Below are positions 52,445-60,848 of a stretch of 64,000 nucleotides of DNA, one piece after another. A program made the position numbers and the translations under genes. The notes under the pieces were generated by a model that saw only the letters and a program-made list of their open reading frames with translations, was not told the DNA's origin and did not search any database. How positions within the stretch are numbered: the first letter of the stretch is position 1; each line of letters opens with the position of its first letter. The stretch lies in the NCBI GenBank assembly GCA_040766745.1, contig JAXGPX010000002.1, positions 1-64,000 on the forward strand, given 5' to 3'. The stretch comes from JAXGPX01 sp040766745 (GTDB lineage Bacteria; Bacillota; Sulfobacillia; Fermentithermobacillales; Fermentithermobacillaceae).

Positions 52445-55054
52445 ATGGATCAGATATACTACGTTCTATTGTCAATAATCCTTGCAGGGTTGGTCCTCCT
52501 TGGCATTAAGTGGATGAGTTCTCCCCGGACCGCAGTTCGTGGCAACAGGCTAAGTGCCCTCAGCATGTTGGCTGCAATATTGCTGGTGCTATGGAAAAAC
52601 ACCATTCTGAGTGTGCCTCTGCTTTGGATTGCTATGGCAATAGGCAGTGCGTTAGGGTACTGGATGGCAATAAGAGCAACCATGATACAAATGCCTCAAA
52701 TGGTTGCCCTGCTCAACGGACTTGGCGGAGGAGCTTCGGCCCTGGTGGCAATGGCCGAGATTATGGATAAATACGGTGAAATGGCTGCGTTCAACAAAAT
52801 GACCAGCCAGCTCGCTCTCATTGTAGGTGGATTAACCCTCAGCGGAAGTCTGATTGCCGCAGCAAAACTGGACAGGCGCATGAGCCAAAGGCCGGTAGTC
52901 CTTACAGGCCATAACCTCATATCCAACGGAAGTATTGTACTTATGCTGGTCCTGGCAGTACTTACACTGTCACTTGAATCTGCCGTTGTACCGTTGTCCC
53001 TCTTGGTTATGCTGCTATCCCTTGGATACGGCATTCTGTTCGCCATCAGGGTAGGCGGCGCAGACATGCCCATAACAATATCCCTGCTGAACTCGTTCTC
53101 AGGGCTTGCAGGAGCTATTGTGGGCTTTACCATATCAGAGCCCTTGCTCGTGGCAGTAGGAGCCATCGTAGGGGCTTCAGGGCTGATCTTGACACAGATA
53201 ATGTGCCGTGCAATGAACCGGTCCTTGGCCCACGTCTTGAGCGGGGCCATTGCTAAGCCGTCGCGTGCCAAGAGCCAGGCCGGTGCAAAGAAGGCTTTGC
53301 CCAAGGCTGCATCTGCAGAAAAGCCTCTTGAAAGCCCGGACAAGGCGGCTAGGACCCCAGAGTCCGAGAAAATCCCTGGCTTTGCTCTGAAAGATGCCAA
53401 GAAGGTCATTGTGGTTCCAGGCTATGGAATGGCTATAGCCCAGGCACAGGGCCATGTAAAAAGACTCATGGATGCCCTGGAAGCCCGAGGCGCACAGGTT
53501 GACTTTGCCATTCATCCTGTGGCCGGAAGAATGCCAGGGCACATGAACGTCCTCCTTGCAGAAGTAGACGTGCCGTACGAGAAACTGCGTGAGATGGACG
53601 ATATTAACCCTGAATTCGCAGCAACTGACGCGGTCATAGTGGTAGGAGCATGTGACGTGGTAAACCCTGCCGCAAATACTGCCGAGGATACTCCCATTTA
53701 CGGTATGCCGGTTCTCGATGTTGACAAGGCAAAGCACGTAATCGTGTGCAACCTCGATACTAATCCCGGTTACTCAGGGGTAAATAACCCTCTATACGAA
53801 ATGCCCCACGTAGAGCTTCTCCTTGGCGATGCAAAAGCATCGTTGGAGACGCTGTTAGGTGTGGTTGAGGGGCGAATTTCTGAAGCGGAAGCCGGAGCAG
53901 CCAGTAAGATTGGCCATGCTGCTGACTCAGGCGCTTCTCTAGATGATTCCAGAGAATCCGAAACAAAGCAGTTAGGAAAGACTCTGTCAGAGGCAAAGAG
54001 GGTCATAGTGGTACCTGGTTATGGAATGGCTATTGCCCAGGCCCAGGGGCATGTGAAAAAACTCATGGATGCTCTGGAAGCCAGGGGCGCAGAAGTTGAC
54101 TTTGCGATACACCCTGTAGCAGGAAGAATGCCAGGGCACATGAACGTCCTCCTTGCAGAAGTAGACGTACCTTACGAGAAACTTCGTGAGATGGACGACA
54201 TTAACCCTGAATTCCCTGACACTGACGTAGCCATAGTGGTAGGAGCGTGCGACGTAGTCAACCCTGCCGCAAACACTGCCGAGGATACTCCCATTTACGG
54301 TATGCCGGTTCTCGATGTTGACAAGGCAAAGTCTGTCATCGTGTGCAACCTTGATACTAATCCCGGTTACTCAGGGGTGGATAACCCCCTTTACGAAATG
54401 CCCCATGTGAAACTCTTGCTTGGGGATGCCAAGGCGTCACTGGATACGCTCTTAGACGCAGTTGAAGGGCGAATTTCTGATGCAGAGGCACCTGGTAAGG
54501 AAGCGGGCACAGCCTACGGTGCTTTGGACAACGAGAAACCTGGCAAAAAGCCCCTTGAGGAAATCCTGGCTGATGCAAGAAGGGTCATCATGGTGCCTGG
54601 TTACGGAATGGCTATTGCCCAGGCTCAGGGCCATGTCAAGAGACTTATGGATGCTCTGGAAGCCAGGGGGGCAGAGGTTGACTTTGCGATACACCCTGTG
54701 GCAGGAAGAATGCCGGGGCACATGAACGTCCTCCTTGCAGAAGTAGACGTACCTTACGAGAAACTTCGTGAGATGGGCGACATTAACCCTGAATTCCCTG
54801 ACACTGACGTAGCCATAGTGGTAGGAGCGTGCGACGTAGTCAACCCTGCCGCAAATACTGCCGAAGATACGCCTATTTACGGTATGCCGGTTCTCGACGT
54901 TGACAAAGCAAAGTACGTAATCGTGTGCAACCTTGATACTAATCCCGGTTACTCAGGAGTAGATAATCCTCTATATGAAATGCCCCACGTAGAGCTCCTG
55001 CTTGGCGATGCCAAGGCATCGCTGGAGTCTCTCCTAAAGAAAGTCGAGGGGTAG
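52445..55054 (+). CDS. pntB: Transhydrogenase beta subunit with three tandem domain III copies
   Basis: Residues 1 to about 265 are the membrane domain II beta, about nine helices, with MPQMVALLNGLGGGASALVA. A 50-residue Ala/Lys/Pro-rich linker follows. Three near-identical nucleotide-binding domains III then begin at residues 321, 520 and 714 (each about 156 residues), joined by linkers of about 40 residues that both start RIS(E/D)AEA. Every copy has VPGYGMAIAQAQGHV, HPVAGRMPGHMNVLLAE, VNPAANTAEDTPIYGMP and LDVDKAK. The usual beta subunit has one domain III and about 460 residues. The E. coli K-R-S triad before GYAG, which holds the NADP 2'-phosphate, reads N-L-D in all three copies (NLDTNPGYSG). 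Copies 2 and 3 are the closest. No frameshift is seen. Confidence 0.95.
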   Translation: MDQIYYVLLSIILAGLVLLGIKWMSSPRTAVRGNRLSALSMLAAILLVLWKNTILSVPLLWIAMAIGSALGYWMAIRATMIQMPQMVALLNGLGGGASALVAMAEIMDKYGEMAAFNKMTSQLALIVGGLTLSGSLIAAAKLDRRMSQRPVVLTGHNLISNGSIVLMLVLAVLTLSLESAVVPLSLLVMLLSLGYGILFAIRVGGADMPITISLLNSFSGLAGAIVGFTISEPLLVAVGAIVGASGLILTQIMCRAMNRSLAHVLSGAIAKPSRAKSQAGAKKALPKAASAEKPLESPDKAARTPESEKIPGFALKDAKKVIVVPGYGMAIAQAQGHVKRLMDALEARGAQVDFAIHPVAGRMPGHMNVLLAEVDVPYEKLREMDDINPEFAATDAVIVVGACDVVNPAANTAEDTPIYGMPVLDVDKAKHVIVCNLDTNPGYSGVNNPLYEMPHVELLLGDAKASLETLLGVVEGRISEAEAGAASKIGHAADSGASLDDSRESETKQLGKTLSEAKRVIVVPGYGMAIAQAQGHVKKLMDALEARGAEVDFAIHPVAGRMPGHMNVLLAEVDVPYEKLREMDDINPEFPDTDVAIVVGACDVVNPAANTAEDTPIYGMPVLDVDKAKSVIVCNLDTNPGYSGVDNPLYEMPHVKLLLGDAKASLDTLLDAVEGRISDAEAPGKEAGTAYGALDNEKPGKKPLEEILADARRVIMVPGYGMAIAQAQGHVKRLMDALEARGAEVDFAIHPVAGRMPGHMNVLLAEVDVPYEKLREMGDINPEFPDTDVAIVVGACDVVNPAANTAEDTPIYGMPVLDVDKAKYVIVCNLDTNPGYSGVDNPLYEMPHVELLLGDAKASLESLLKKVEG
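53405..55054 (+). repeat. Three tandem direct repeats coding for domain III
   Basis: DNA repeats starting at 53405, 54002 and 54584 (periods 597 and 582 bases). Long stretches are identical at the base level, for example the segment around ATGAACGTCCTCCTTGCAG in each copy, including synonymous sites. This points to recent duplication or ongoing gene conversion. Such a repeat can also cause assembly or recombination errors. Confidence 0.95.
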
Positions 55055-55235
55055 AACAAGAGGTAACTGAGAAATTGCCGGTAAGAAATAAGGGGATTTT
55101 GATAACCCGGTGACATTGGCAGCACCGAAAGTGCGCTAAACGTAAACGGGAACCTTGTAAAGAAACCTCCGGTTCAGCCTGCCTGGCCCGGAGGTTTTGC
55201 ATTTCTCACGGCCAGGGCCGGCCGTTTGGTATGAA

Positions 55236-55605
55236 CGGTCGATCTTGATACCGGTACTGGCCTTAGGTGGTCGATTTTGGTACCGGGTTTAGCAGACACC
55301 TGGCGGGTTCTGATACCGGTTTGGGCTGAAGGTGGCCGATTCTGGTACCAGGTTGGGCTGAAACCTGGCCGGTTTTCATACCAGGTTTGGGCTGAAGGTG
55401 GCCGATTTTGGGGCCAATAAGGCCTTTGAGAAAACATAAACGGGGGCTTTTTTACTGAATTTGGGCTGAGGTGGTCGATTCTAGTACCGGGTTTGGCAGA
55501 AACCTGGCGGATTTTGATACCAGGTTTGGGCTGAAGGTGGCCGGTTTTGGTACCAGGTTGGGCTGAAACCTGGCCGGTTTTGGGACCAATAATGTCTTTA
55601 GAGGG
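55236..55605. repeat. Degenerate tandem repeat, about 33-base units
   Basis: About ten head-to-tail units of about 32-33 bases with the consensus GGCCGATTTTGGTACC then AGGTTTGGGCTGAA, ending alternately in AGGT or ACCT. They form two blocks; each ends in a related sequence (GGGGCCAATAAGGCCTTTGAG-like and GGGACCAATAATGTCTTTAGAG-like), so a block of about 190 bases seems itself duplicated. A minus-strand open frame through it is just the repeat translated. It may be a remnant of multi-repeat insertion-sequence ends, but no transposase is left. Confidence 0.85.
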
Positions 55606-55959
55606 AGTGCCAATCGCTTTGCAATCGAGCATATTGGGCTGACATTTCCTCAGTCCGTTTATGCGGGGGTGGGGGTGCGGAATGACTGTCCGGTAACAGG
55701 CTGTTATATAGGTATTGCATCTCTTGGTGATTTGTGGTACTTATGTTTGAGGATTCAGTAAATTGATTCAAAAAAGCAATAGAACTTCTTTTTGAGGAGT
55801 TGAAACCGTGATCATCTCCTGAAACCTCTTCAACTGCTTCGGATATAATCAGGGCGTACTCAGAACGCGGCCCGATTATTCCCTAATTCTTTACCGGGTG
55901 CTCGCTGGGCTTTATCTGATTCTGATTTTTCAAGTTTTTATTAAGTGCACTATATCTTA

Positions 55960-55989
55960 TTGGTTTTCGGCAATAACATTTTTTATAGA
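55960..55989 (+). promoter_or_regulatory. Candidate promoter for the ABC exporter genes
   Basis: TTGGTT (55960-55965) and TATAGA (55984-55989) with an 18-base spacer in AT-rich DNA, 65 bases upstream of the first exporter start. Found by eye only. Confidence 0.3.
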
Positions 55990-56054
55990 TGTTCCATCCT
56001 ATGCAAAACTCAAACCAAGGACGCGAACGAACCGGCAATAAAGGAGTAATACTT

Positions 56055-57878
56055 ATGTCAAACTTAAGGAGACTTCTTGGATATCTAAAAGAACACTGGG
56101 TACCTGTGGCAATTGTGGTCATGGCAATGGTGGCCTCAACAGTACTGGAAATGTCACCTGCTGTGCTTCTGAGGCGGATAATTGATACAGCCTTGCCCGA
56201 AAAGGACCTGTCCTTGCTTGCCCGGCTTTCGTTGAGCTTTGTGGGTGTAGCAATACTCAAAGGGCTTGTGCTGTACGTTCAATGGTGTACCTCTGAACTG
56301 ATAGGCCAAAAAGTAATATACCAGATGAGGCGGGACGTCCACGATCACCTTCAAACCCTGCCACCATCGTATTTCTCGACTATGGGAACAGGCCAGATAA
56401 TGGCAAGGCTTACCAGTGATATTGAGTCAGTTCAGAATTTCGTTGGGTGGGGTGCCCTGTTTCTCATCAACATGATTCTCATGACAGTTGGTGTAAGTTC
56501 ATACCTTGCGTACTTGAACTGGCGCCTGATGCTCGCGACTGCCGTGACATTCCCGTTCTTGTTCCGGACGGTATTTTGGTTCGACAAATCAATCAGGCCT
56601 GCATGGAAAAACGTCAGGGAAAAAATGGGCAAACTCACCGAGACGCTTCAAGAAAACATTACCGGAATCAGGGTAGTAAAGGCCTTCGCCAGAGAGCCGA
56701 TGGAGATTGAAAAGTTCGCCAGGAAAAACACAGAACATTACGACGCCAATATGGAGCGGGCGGGTATTGAGGCAAAGGCCCAGCCATTCCTTGAGTTTCT
56801 TACAGGAATATCTGCAGTAACCATGGTGGGGTACGGGGGTTACCTGGTGCTGTCAGGCGAAATGACAATAGGAACCCTGTTTGCTTTCTACTCGCTTCTA
56901 TGGAGCCTTATCTGGCCTGTGCGGATGCTGGGATGGCTTGTTAACATGGCAGCACAGGCTCTTGCTGCGGCACCCCGGCTGTTTGAGCTTCTTGATACCC
57001 AGCCGGAAATCAGGGATTGCCCTTCGCCTGTCCACCTTGAACAGACTGCAGGCCATATTGTGTTCGAAAACGTAGGTTTTTCTTTCCCAGGTGATGATCG
57101 CAAAACTCTGGATGACATAAGTCTTGAGATTCTGCCGGGCGAAAGAGTAGCTATTGTGGGCGGTACAGGTTCCGGAAAATCCACTCTGATTAACCTGATA
57201 CCCAGATTTCTCGACCCAACCATTGGCCGTATTACCCTGGACGGCAATGATCTCAAAGATATTTCGCTTAGATCCTTACGGGAAAACATCGGCCTTGTTC
57301 TCCAGGAGAATTTCTTGTTTTCCGCCACTGTAAGAGAGAACATTGCTCTTGGAAAGCCCGAGGCATCCATGGAAGAGATCATCCGGGCAGCAGAGCTTGC
57401 CCAGGCCCACAGGTTCATCTCTGAGTTTCCTAAGGGGTACGATACACCTTTGGGAGAAAGGGGCATTGGTCTTTCAGGAGGCCAGAAACAAAGAGTCGCC
57501 CTTGCCCGAGCCCTATTGGTTGACCCTAAGATACTGATACTGGATGAAGCAACATCCAGCGTAGATACAGAGACAGAGTATTTGATTCAAGAAGGCCTAA
57601 GCGAAGTAATGGAAGGCCGGACTTCAATAATCATTGCAAAGAGGCTGTCGACTATAAGGGGAGCAGACAAAATCGTAATCCTCAAGGACGGGCGGGTATC
57701 ACAAGTAGGAACCCACCTTGAGCTGCTGTCCCAACCCGGATTTTACAAGAGGCTTTTCGAGAGCCAGTTCGCAGACGAAGACGTTGAACTGGCGCTAAAC
57801 CTGGAATTGGGCAATTCAGCCCAGGGCCATATAGAAGACAGCGAAGGGAGGTGCAAGGCGGCTCAGGGCAGGAGCTGA
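56055..57878 (+). CDS. ABC exporter half-transporter, H-loop His replaced
   Basis: A 607-residue half-transporter: six membrane helices (about 1-310), then an ATPase domain (about 345-580). Walker A GGTGSGKSTLIN, Q-loop LVLQENFLF, signature GLSGGQKQRVALARAL, Walker B ILILDEATSS with catalytic Glu. The H-loop reads IIIAKRLSTI, with Lys where nearly all family members have His. The ATG at 56055 has AAAGGAG upstream. Its partner is the next gene, 50 bases on. Such pairs form heterodimeric multidrug or lipid exporters with one altered ATP site; substrate unknown. Confidence 0.94.
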   Translation: MSNLRRLLGYLKEHWVPVAIVVMAMVASTVLEMSPAVLLRRIIDTALPEKDLSLLARLSLSFVGVAILKGLVLYVQWCTSELIGQKVIYQMRRDVHDHLQTLPPSYFSTMGTGQIMARLTSDIESVQNFVGWGALFLINMILMTVGVSSYLAYLNWRLMLATAVTFPFLFRTVFWFDKSIRPAWKNVREKMGKLTETLQENITGIRVVKAFAREPMEIEKFARKNTEHYDANMERAGIEAKAQPFLEFLTGISAVTMVGYGGYLVLSGEMTIGTLFAFYSLLWSLIWPVRMLGWLVNMAAQALAAAPRLFELLDTQPEIRDCPSPVHLEQTAGHIVFENVGFSFPGDDRKTLDDISLEILPGERVAIVGGTGSGKSTLINLIPRFLDPTIGRITLDGNDLKDISLRSLRENIGLVLQENFLFSATVRENIALGKPEASMEEIIRAAELAQAHRFISEFPKGYDTPLGERGIGLSGGQKQRVALARALLVDPKILILDEATSSVDTETEYLIQEGLSEVMEGRTSIIIAKRLSTIRGADKIVILKDGRVSQVGTHLELLSQPGFYKRLFESQFADEDVELALNLELGNSAQGHIEDSEGRCKAAQGRS

Positions 57879-57928
57879 TTCATACCGGGACTCACTGCCT
57901 GTTTCGCGAGAAAGAAGCCGCCTAAGAT

Positions 57929-59785
57929 ATGTCAGAATACGATCTTGACCTTGCCGAGGATGTCGAAGAACGCCCGTTTAACATGGAGTATTTCAAGAGA
58001 ATACTGGGCTATACAAGGCCATACAGGAAAACGGCTGTTATTGCTTCGCTTCTCACCCTTGCCGGAATAATAATCGGGCTTGTTGAACCATTGCTGTTCA
58101 GAAAAGCAATAGACGACGGAATTACGACCAAAGACACCAGAACTCTGATTGCAGTGTTGGCCACACTCCTGGTTTTGCGGGTCATACAGTGGAGGACGTC
58201 ACGAGTTCAAATCAGAACGGTAACCTTCCTTGGTCAACAGGTGCTTTTTGATCTCAGACAGGGTTTATTTGCTCACATTGAAACCTTGCCGTTTTCATTC
58301 TTCGATCACAGGCCTGTTGGAAAAATAGTCTCAAGAATTACCAATGATGTGAACCACATAGGCAACCTGGCAGCATCGGGAATGGTCAACTTGATAAGCC
58401 AGTTCCTGTCGTTAATAGGCATAGTTGGTATCATGCTGTACCTCGACTGGAAGATGGCTTTACTGTCTTTTGTAACAGTGCCTGCCCTTGCCCTGGTTCT
58501 CACAAAGGTAAGGTGGGCTCTTGAGGATGCATGGGGAGATACCAGAAAGGCAGTAGCAAGCATAAACGCCCATCTTAACGAAACAATCCAGGGGCTGTCA
58601 GTAATTCAGGCTTATGGCTATGAGGGACATAACAGCGGCAAATTCCAGGAGCATAACAAGAAGTATTTCGATGCCTATATGCGAGCCATACGCTTAGATC
58701 AAGCTTTTTGGCCCCTTACCGATATTGTCGGCGCTATAGGAACCGCTATTGTCATATGGTACGGTGCCAGAGCAGTACTCGGGGGAACAATGACAATCGG
58801 CCTGGTTTGGGCATTTGTAAATTACCTGGGTAAGTTTTGGGCACCTATAAGCACTTTCTCAAGGTTCTGGAGCCAGATCCTTTCTGCCATGGCTTCTGCC
58901 GAAAGGGTATTTACAATACTTGACTTGAAGCCTGAGGCTGGTGCCGAAGTAGGATTGCAGGCCTTACAGGTTCAAGAAGTGCAGTCAGAACCGGCAGCCT
59001 CAGTATCTGATTCAGTGGTACCGCCAGAGGAGTTCATTACCCTTCCCCGGATTGAAGGGAAGGTGGAATTCGACAACGTATCATTTGCCTATAAAACTGG
59101 CGAACCTGTGCTCAAGGGCGTAAGCTTCAGCGTGATGCCAGGAGAAACTATTGCATTGGTTGGGCCTACAGGGGCAGGCAAGACCACCATAATCAACCTG
59201 CTTGCAAGGTTCTACGAGCCTTCGTCAGGAGAGGTCCGTGTAGACGGCCGCAGTCTGGCCCATGTGAACCTTCCTTCTTACCGGAGCCAGCTCGGAATAG
59301 TGCTTCAAGACACGTTGATCTTTTCAGGCACAATAAAGGACAATCTCTTGTTTGGGAAACCAGAAGCCACTATGGAGGAAATAGAACAGGCAGCTGAAGC
59401 CGCGTGTATCAAGAATTTCATTGAAAGCATGCCTAAAGGATATGACTCAGAAGTCACCGAACGAGGCACTAACCTATCGGCAGGGCAGCGCCAGCTTCTG
59501 GCCTTTGCAAGGGCAATCCTTGCTGATCCAAGGCTGCTGATTCTTGATGAAGCAACCTCCAGCATTGACCCTGAAACAGAACAGCTCATACAACAAGCCC
59601 TAAATACGCTGCTTGAAGGCCGGACATCTTTCATAATAGCCCACAGGCTCTCAACTGTACGATCAGCTGACCGGATCATGGTAATAGAAGACGGCCAAAT
59701 CACAGAATCAGGCACCCACGAAGAACTAGTCACACTCGGCGGACGCTACGCCAACCTATACCAAGCACAATTCCGCCGCTCCTAG
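57929..59785 (+). CDS. ABC exporter half-transporter, partner
   Basis: A 618-residue half-transporter with six membrane helices (about 20-320). A Pro/Glu/Ser-rich insert (about 338-372) precedes the ATPase domain. Walker A GPTGAGKTTIIN, signature NLSAGQRQLLAFARAI (Ala in place of Gly), Walker B LLILDEATSS and a normal H-loop IIAHRLSTV. This matches the second subunit of BmrCD/LmrCD-like heterodimers. The stop at 59785 abuts the first REP copy, so no native 3' sequence is left before the mobile element. Confidence 0.94.
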   Translation: MSEYDLDLAEDVEERPFNMEYFKRILGYTRPYRKTAVIASLLTLAGIIIGLVEPLLFRKAIDDGITTKDTRTLIAVLATLLVLRVIQWRTSRVQIRTVTFLGQQVLFDLRQGLFAHIETLPFSFFDHRPVGKIVSRITNDVNHIGNLAASGMVNLISQFLSLIGIVGIMLYLDWKMALLSFVTVPALALVLTKVRWALEDAWGDTRKAVASINAHLNETIQGLSVIQAYGYEGHNSGKFQEHNKKYFDAYMRAIRLDQAFWPLTDIVGAIGTAIVIWYGARAVLGGTMTIGLVWAFVNYLGKFWAPISTFSRFWSQILSAMASAERVFTILDLKPEAGAEVGLQALQVQEVQSEPAASVSDSVVPPEEFITLPRIEGKVEFDNVSFAYKTGEPVLKGVSFSVMPGETIALVGPTGAGKTTIINLLARFYEPSSGEVRVDGRSLAHVNLPSYRSQLGIVLQDTLIFSGTIKDNLLFGKPEATMEEIEQAAEAACIKNFIESMPKGYDSEVTERGTNLSAGQRQLLAFARAILADPRLLILDEATSSIDPETEQLIQQALNTLLEGRTSFIIAHRLSTVRSADRIMVIEDGQITESGTHEELVTLGGRYANLYQAQFRRS

Positions 59786-59850
59786 TGAAACGCGGGGACG
59801 GTTCGCGCGTTCCAACCCGCTGAAACGGGGGGACGGTTCGCGCGTTCCAC
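59786..59850. repeat. Two REP sequences, left flank of RAYT
   Basis: Two direct copies (59786-59814 and 59821-59849) of a 29-base unit with the core GGGGACGGTTCGCGCGTTCC and a TGAAACG start. The first begins right after the exporter stop. They are inverted relative to the copies on the other side of the transposase gene. Confidence 0.9.
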
Positions 59851-59898
59851 ACGACTGTCTTTGTATCTGAGGATAATTTCATAGAGGGGAGAGTACGC

Positions 59899-60675
59899 AT
59901 GCCAAGAGTTGCCCGAAAGAAGAGTTCAACCGGAATTTACCATGTCATGGTCAGAGGAGTGAACAAGCAAGATATCTTTTTGTCAAAGAATGATCGTTTG
60001 CGCTACCTACAGACTATAGCCATGGTAAAGGACAGAACCACCTCTACTGTTCTAGGCTATTGCCTGATGGGCAACCATGCGCACCTCTTACTCAAAGACG
60101 GCCAAGAGGCAACAATCAGCCAGGTAATGCAGCGCATCGGTACCTCTTATGTCCAATGGTTCAACGCCAAATCCAGCCGGGTGGGTCACCTTTTCCAGGA
60201 TAGATTCCTCAGCGTGCCTGTTGAACTAGATTCTCAGATTCTATCAACCTTGAGATACATCCATCAGAACCCGGTCAAGGCCGGAATTGCCTCCGACTGC
60301 ATGGCGTACCCCTGGAGCAGCCATAATGCGTATGAACGGGGGATTGAGGTGCTTCCTGGCCTAACTGATACCTCATTGGCTATCCAAATTGCCGGAGGGT
60401 TGGCTCAACTGCTCGATTTCCTGAACGAGCCCAACGAAGATAGTTGCCACATAGAGAGAATCATGGCCGGTCAAGAGACTCACAAAGTCTCTGACGAAGA
60501 AATGCTGGATCTGTTGCGTTCCTGGCTTCCCAATGGCCGTGTTGATACCCTTAGGAACATGGCCGTACACGAAAGAGATGAGATTCTTCGTAAGTTGAAG
60601 TGTCTATCTGGGACAAGCCTTGGTCAAATAGCCAGAGTAACCGGTTTCTCTAAGGCCACAGTTCATAGGGCCTGA
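59899..60675 (+). CDS. REP-associated tyrosine transposase (RAYT)
   Basis: A 258-residue Y1/HUH single-strand transposase of the IS200-related RAYT group. PRVARKKSSTGIYHVMVRGVNKQDIF opens the domain (family start pattern); the HUH pair is in MGNHAHLLL, and the probable catalytic tyrosine is in the TSYVQWFNAK helix, followed by SRVGHLFQDRF. The C-terminal part (about 195-258) has a helix-turn-helix-like segment (LGQIARVTGFSKATVHRA). AGAGGGGAGAG precedes the start. It is bracketed by inverted REPs and lies between two convergent genes. RAYTs are thought to be domesticated, spreading REP/REPIN sequences. Confidence 0.93.
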   Translation: MPRVARKKSSTGIYHVMVRGVNKQDIFLSKNDRLRYLQTIAMVKDRTTSTVLGYCLMGNHAHLLLKDGQEATISQVMQRIGTSYVQWFNAKSSRVGHLFQDRFLSVPVELDSQILSTLRYIHQNPVKAGIASDCMAYPWSSHNAYERGIEVLPGLTDTSLAIQIAGGLAQLLDFLNEPNEDSCHIERIMAGQETHKVSDEEMLDLLRSWLPNGRVDTLRNMAVHERDEILRKLKCLSGTSLGQIARVTGFSKATVHRA

Positions 60676-60729
60676 GGATAGCTCTGGTTCTATACACGCA
60701 AGATAGGGGATCTCCATTCCAAATTCAGG

Positions 60730-60848
60730 TTGGAACGCACGAACCGTCCCCACGTTCCCCGGTCCCCACGTTCCCCGGATGGGGATTTCCGTTCCAAATT
60801 TAGGCTGGAACGCGCGAACCGTCCCCCCGTTTCAGTCCCCCCGTTTCA
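60730..60848. repeat. REP sequences, right flank of RAYT
   Basis: An array in the opposite orientation to the left flank: a copy at 60730-60758 (slightly diverged), a short partial copy, a full copy at 60806-60834 (complement of the left core) and a 14-base direct repeat of its distal end (60835-60848, GTCCCCCCGTTTCA). The last part forms the 3' end of the glycosyltransferase gene. Confidence 0.88.

Larger units (their letters stand above)
55055..56054. other. Long gene-free region between pntB and the ABC exporter
   Basis: About 1 kb without a supported gene. It holds the tandem-repeat block at 55236-55600, a G-rich tract (GGGGGTGGGGGTG near 55662), and AT-rich DNA with a candidate promoter before the exporter gene. 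No hairpin terminator with a clear T-run was found directly after pntB. Confidence 0.6.

Noticed and set aside
52696..53409. A 237-codon minus-strand open frame
   Set aside because: Antisense to the pntB membrane domain; no ribosome site or recognisable product.
55236..55605. Possible CRISPR array
   Set aside because: Units are adjacent and degenerate, without constant-length unique spacers, and no cas genes are in the window.
55174..55632. A 152-codon minus-strand open frame
   Set aside because: It is the tandem repeat read through; repeated peptide units simply mirror the 33-base units, and there is no ribosome site or known domain.
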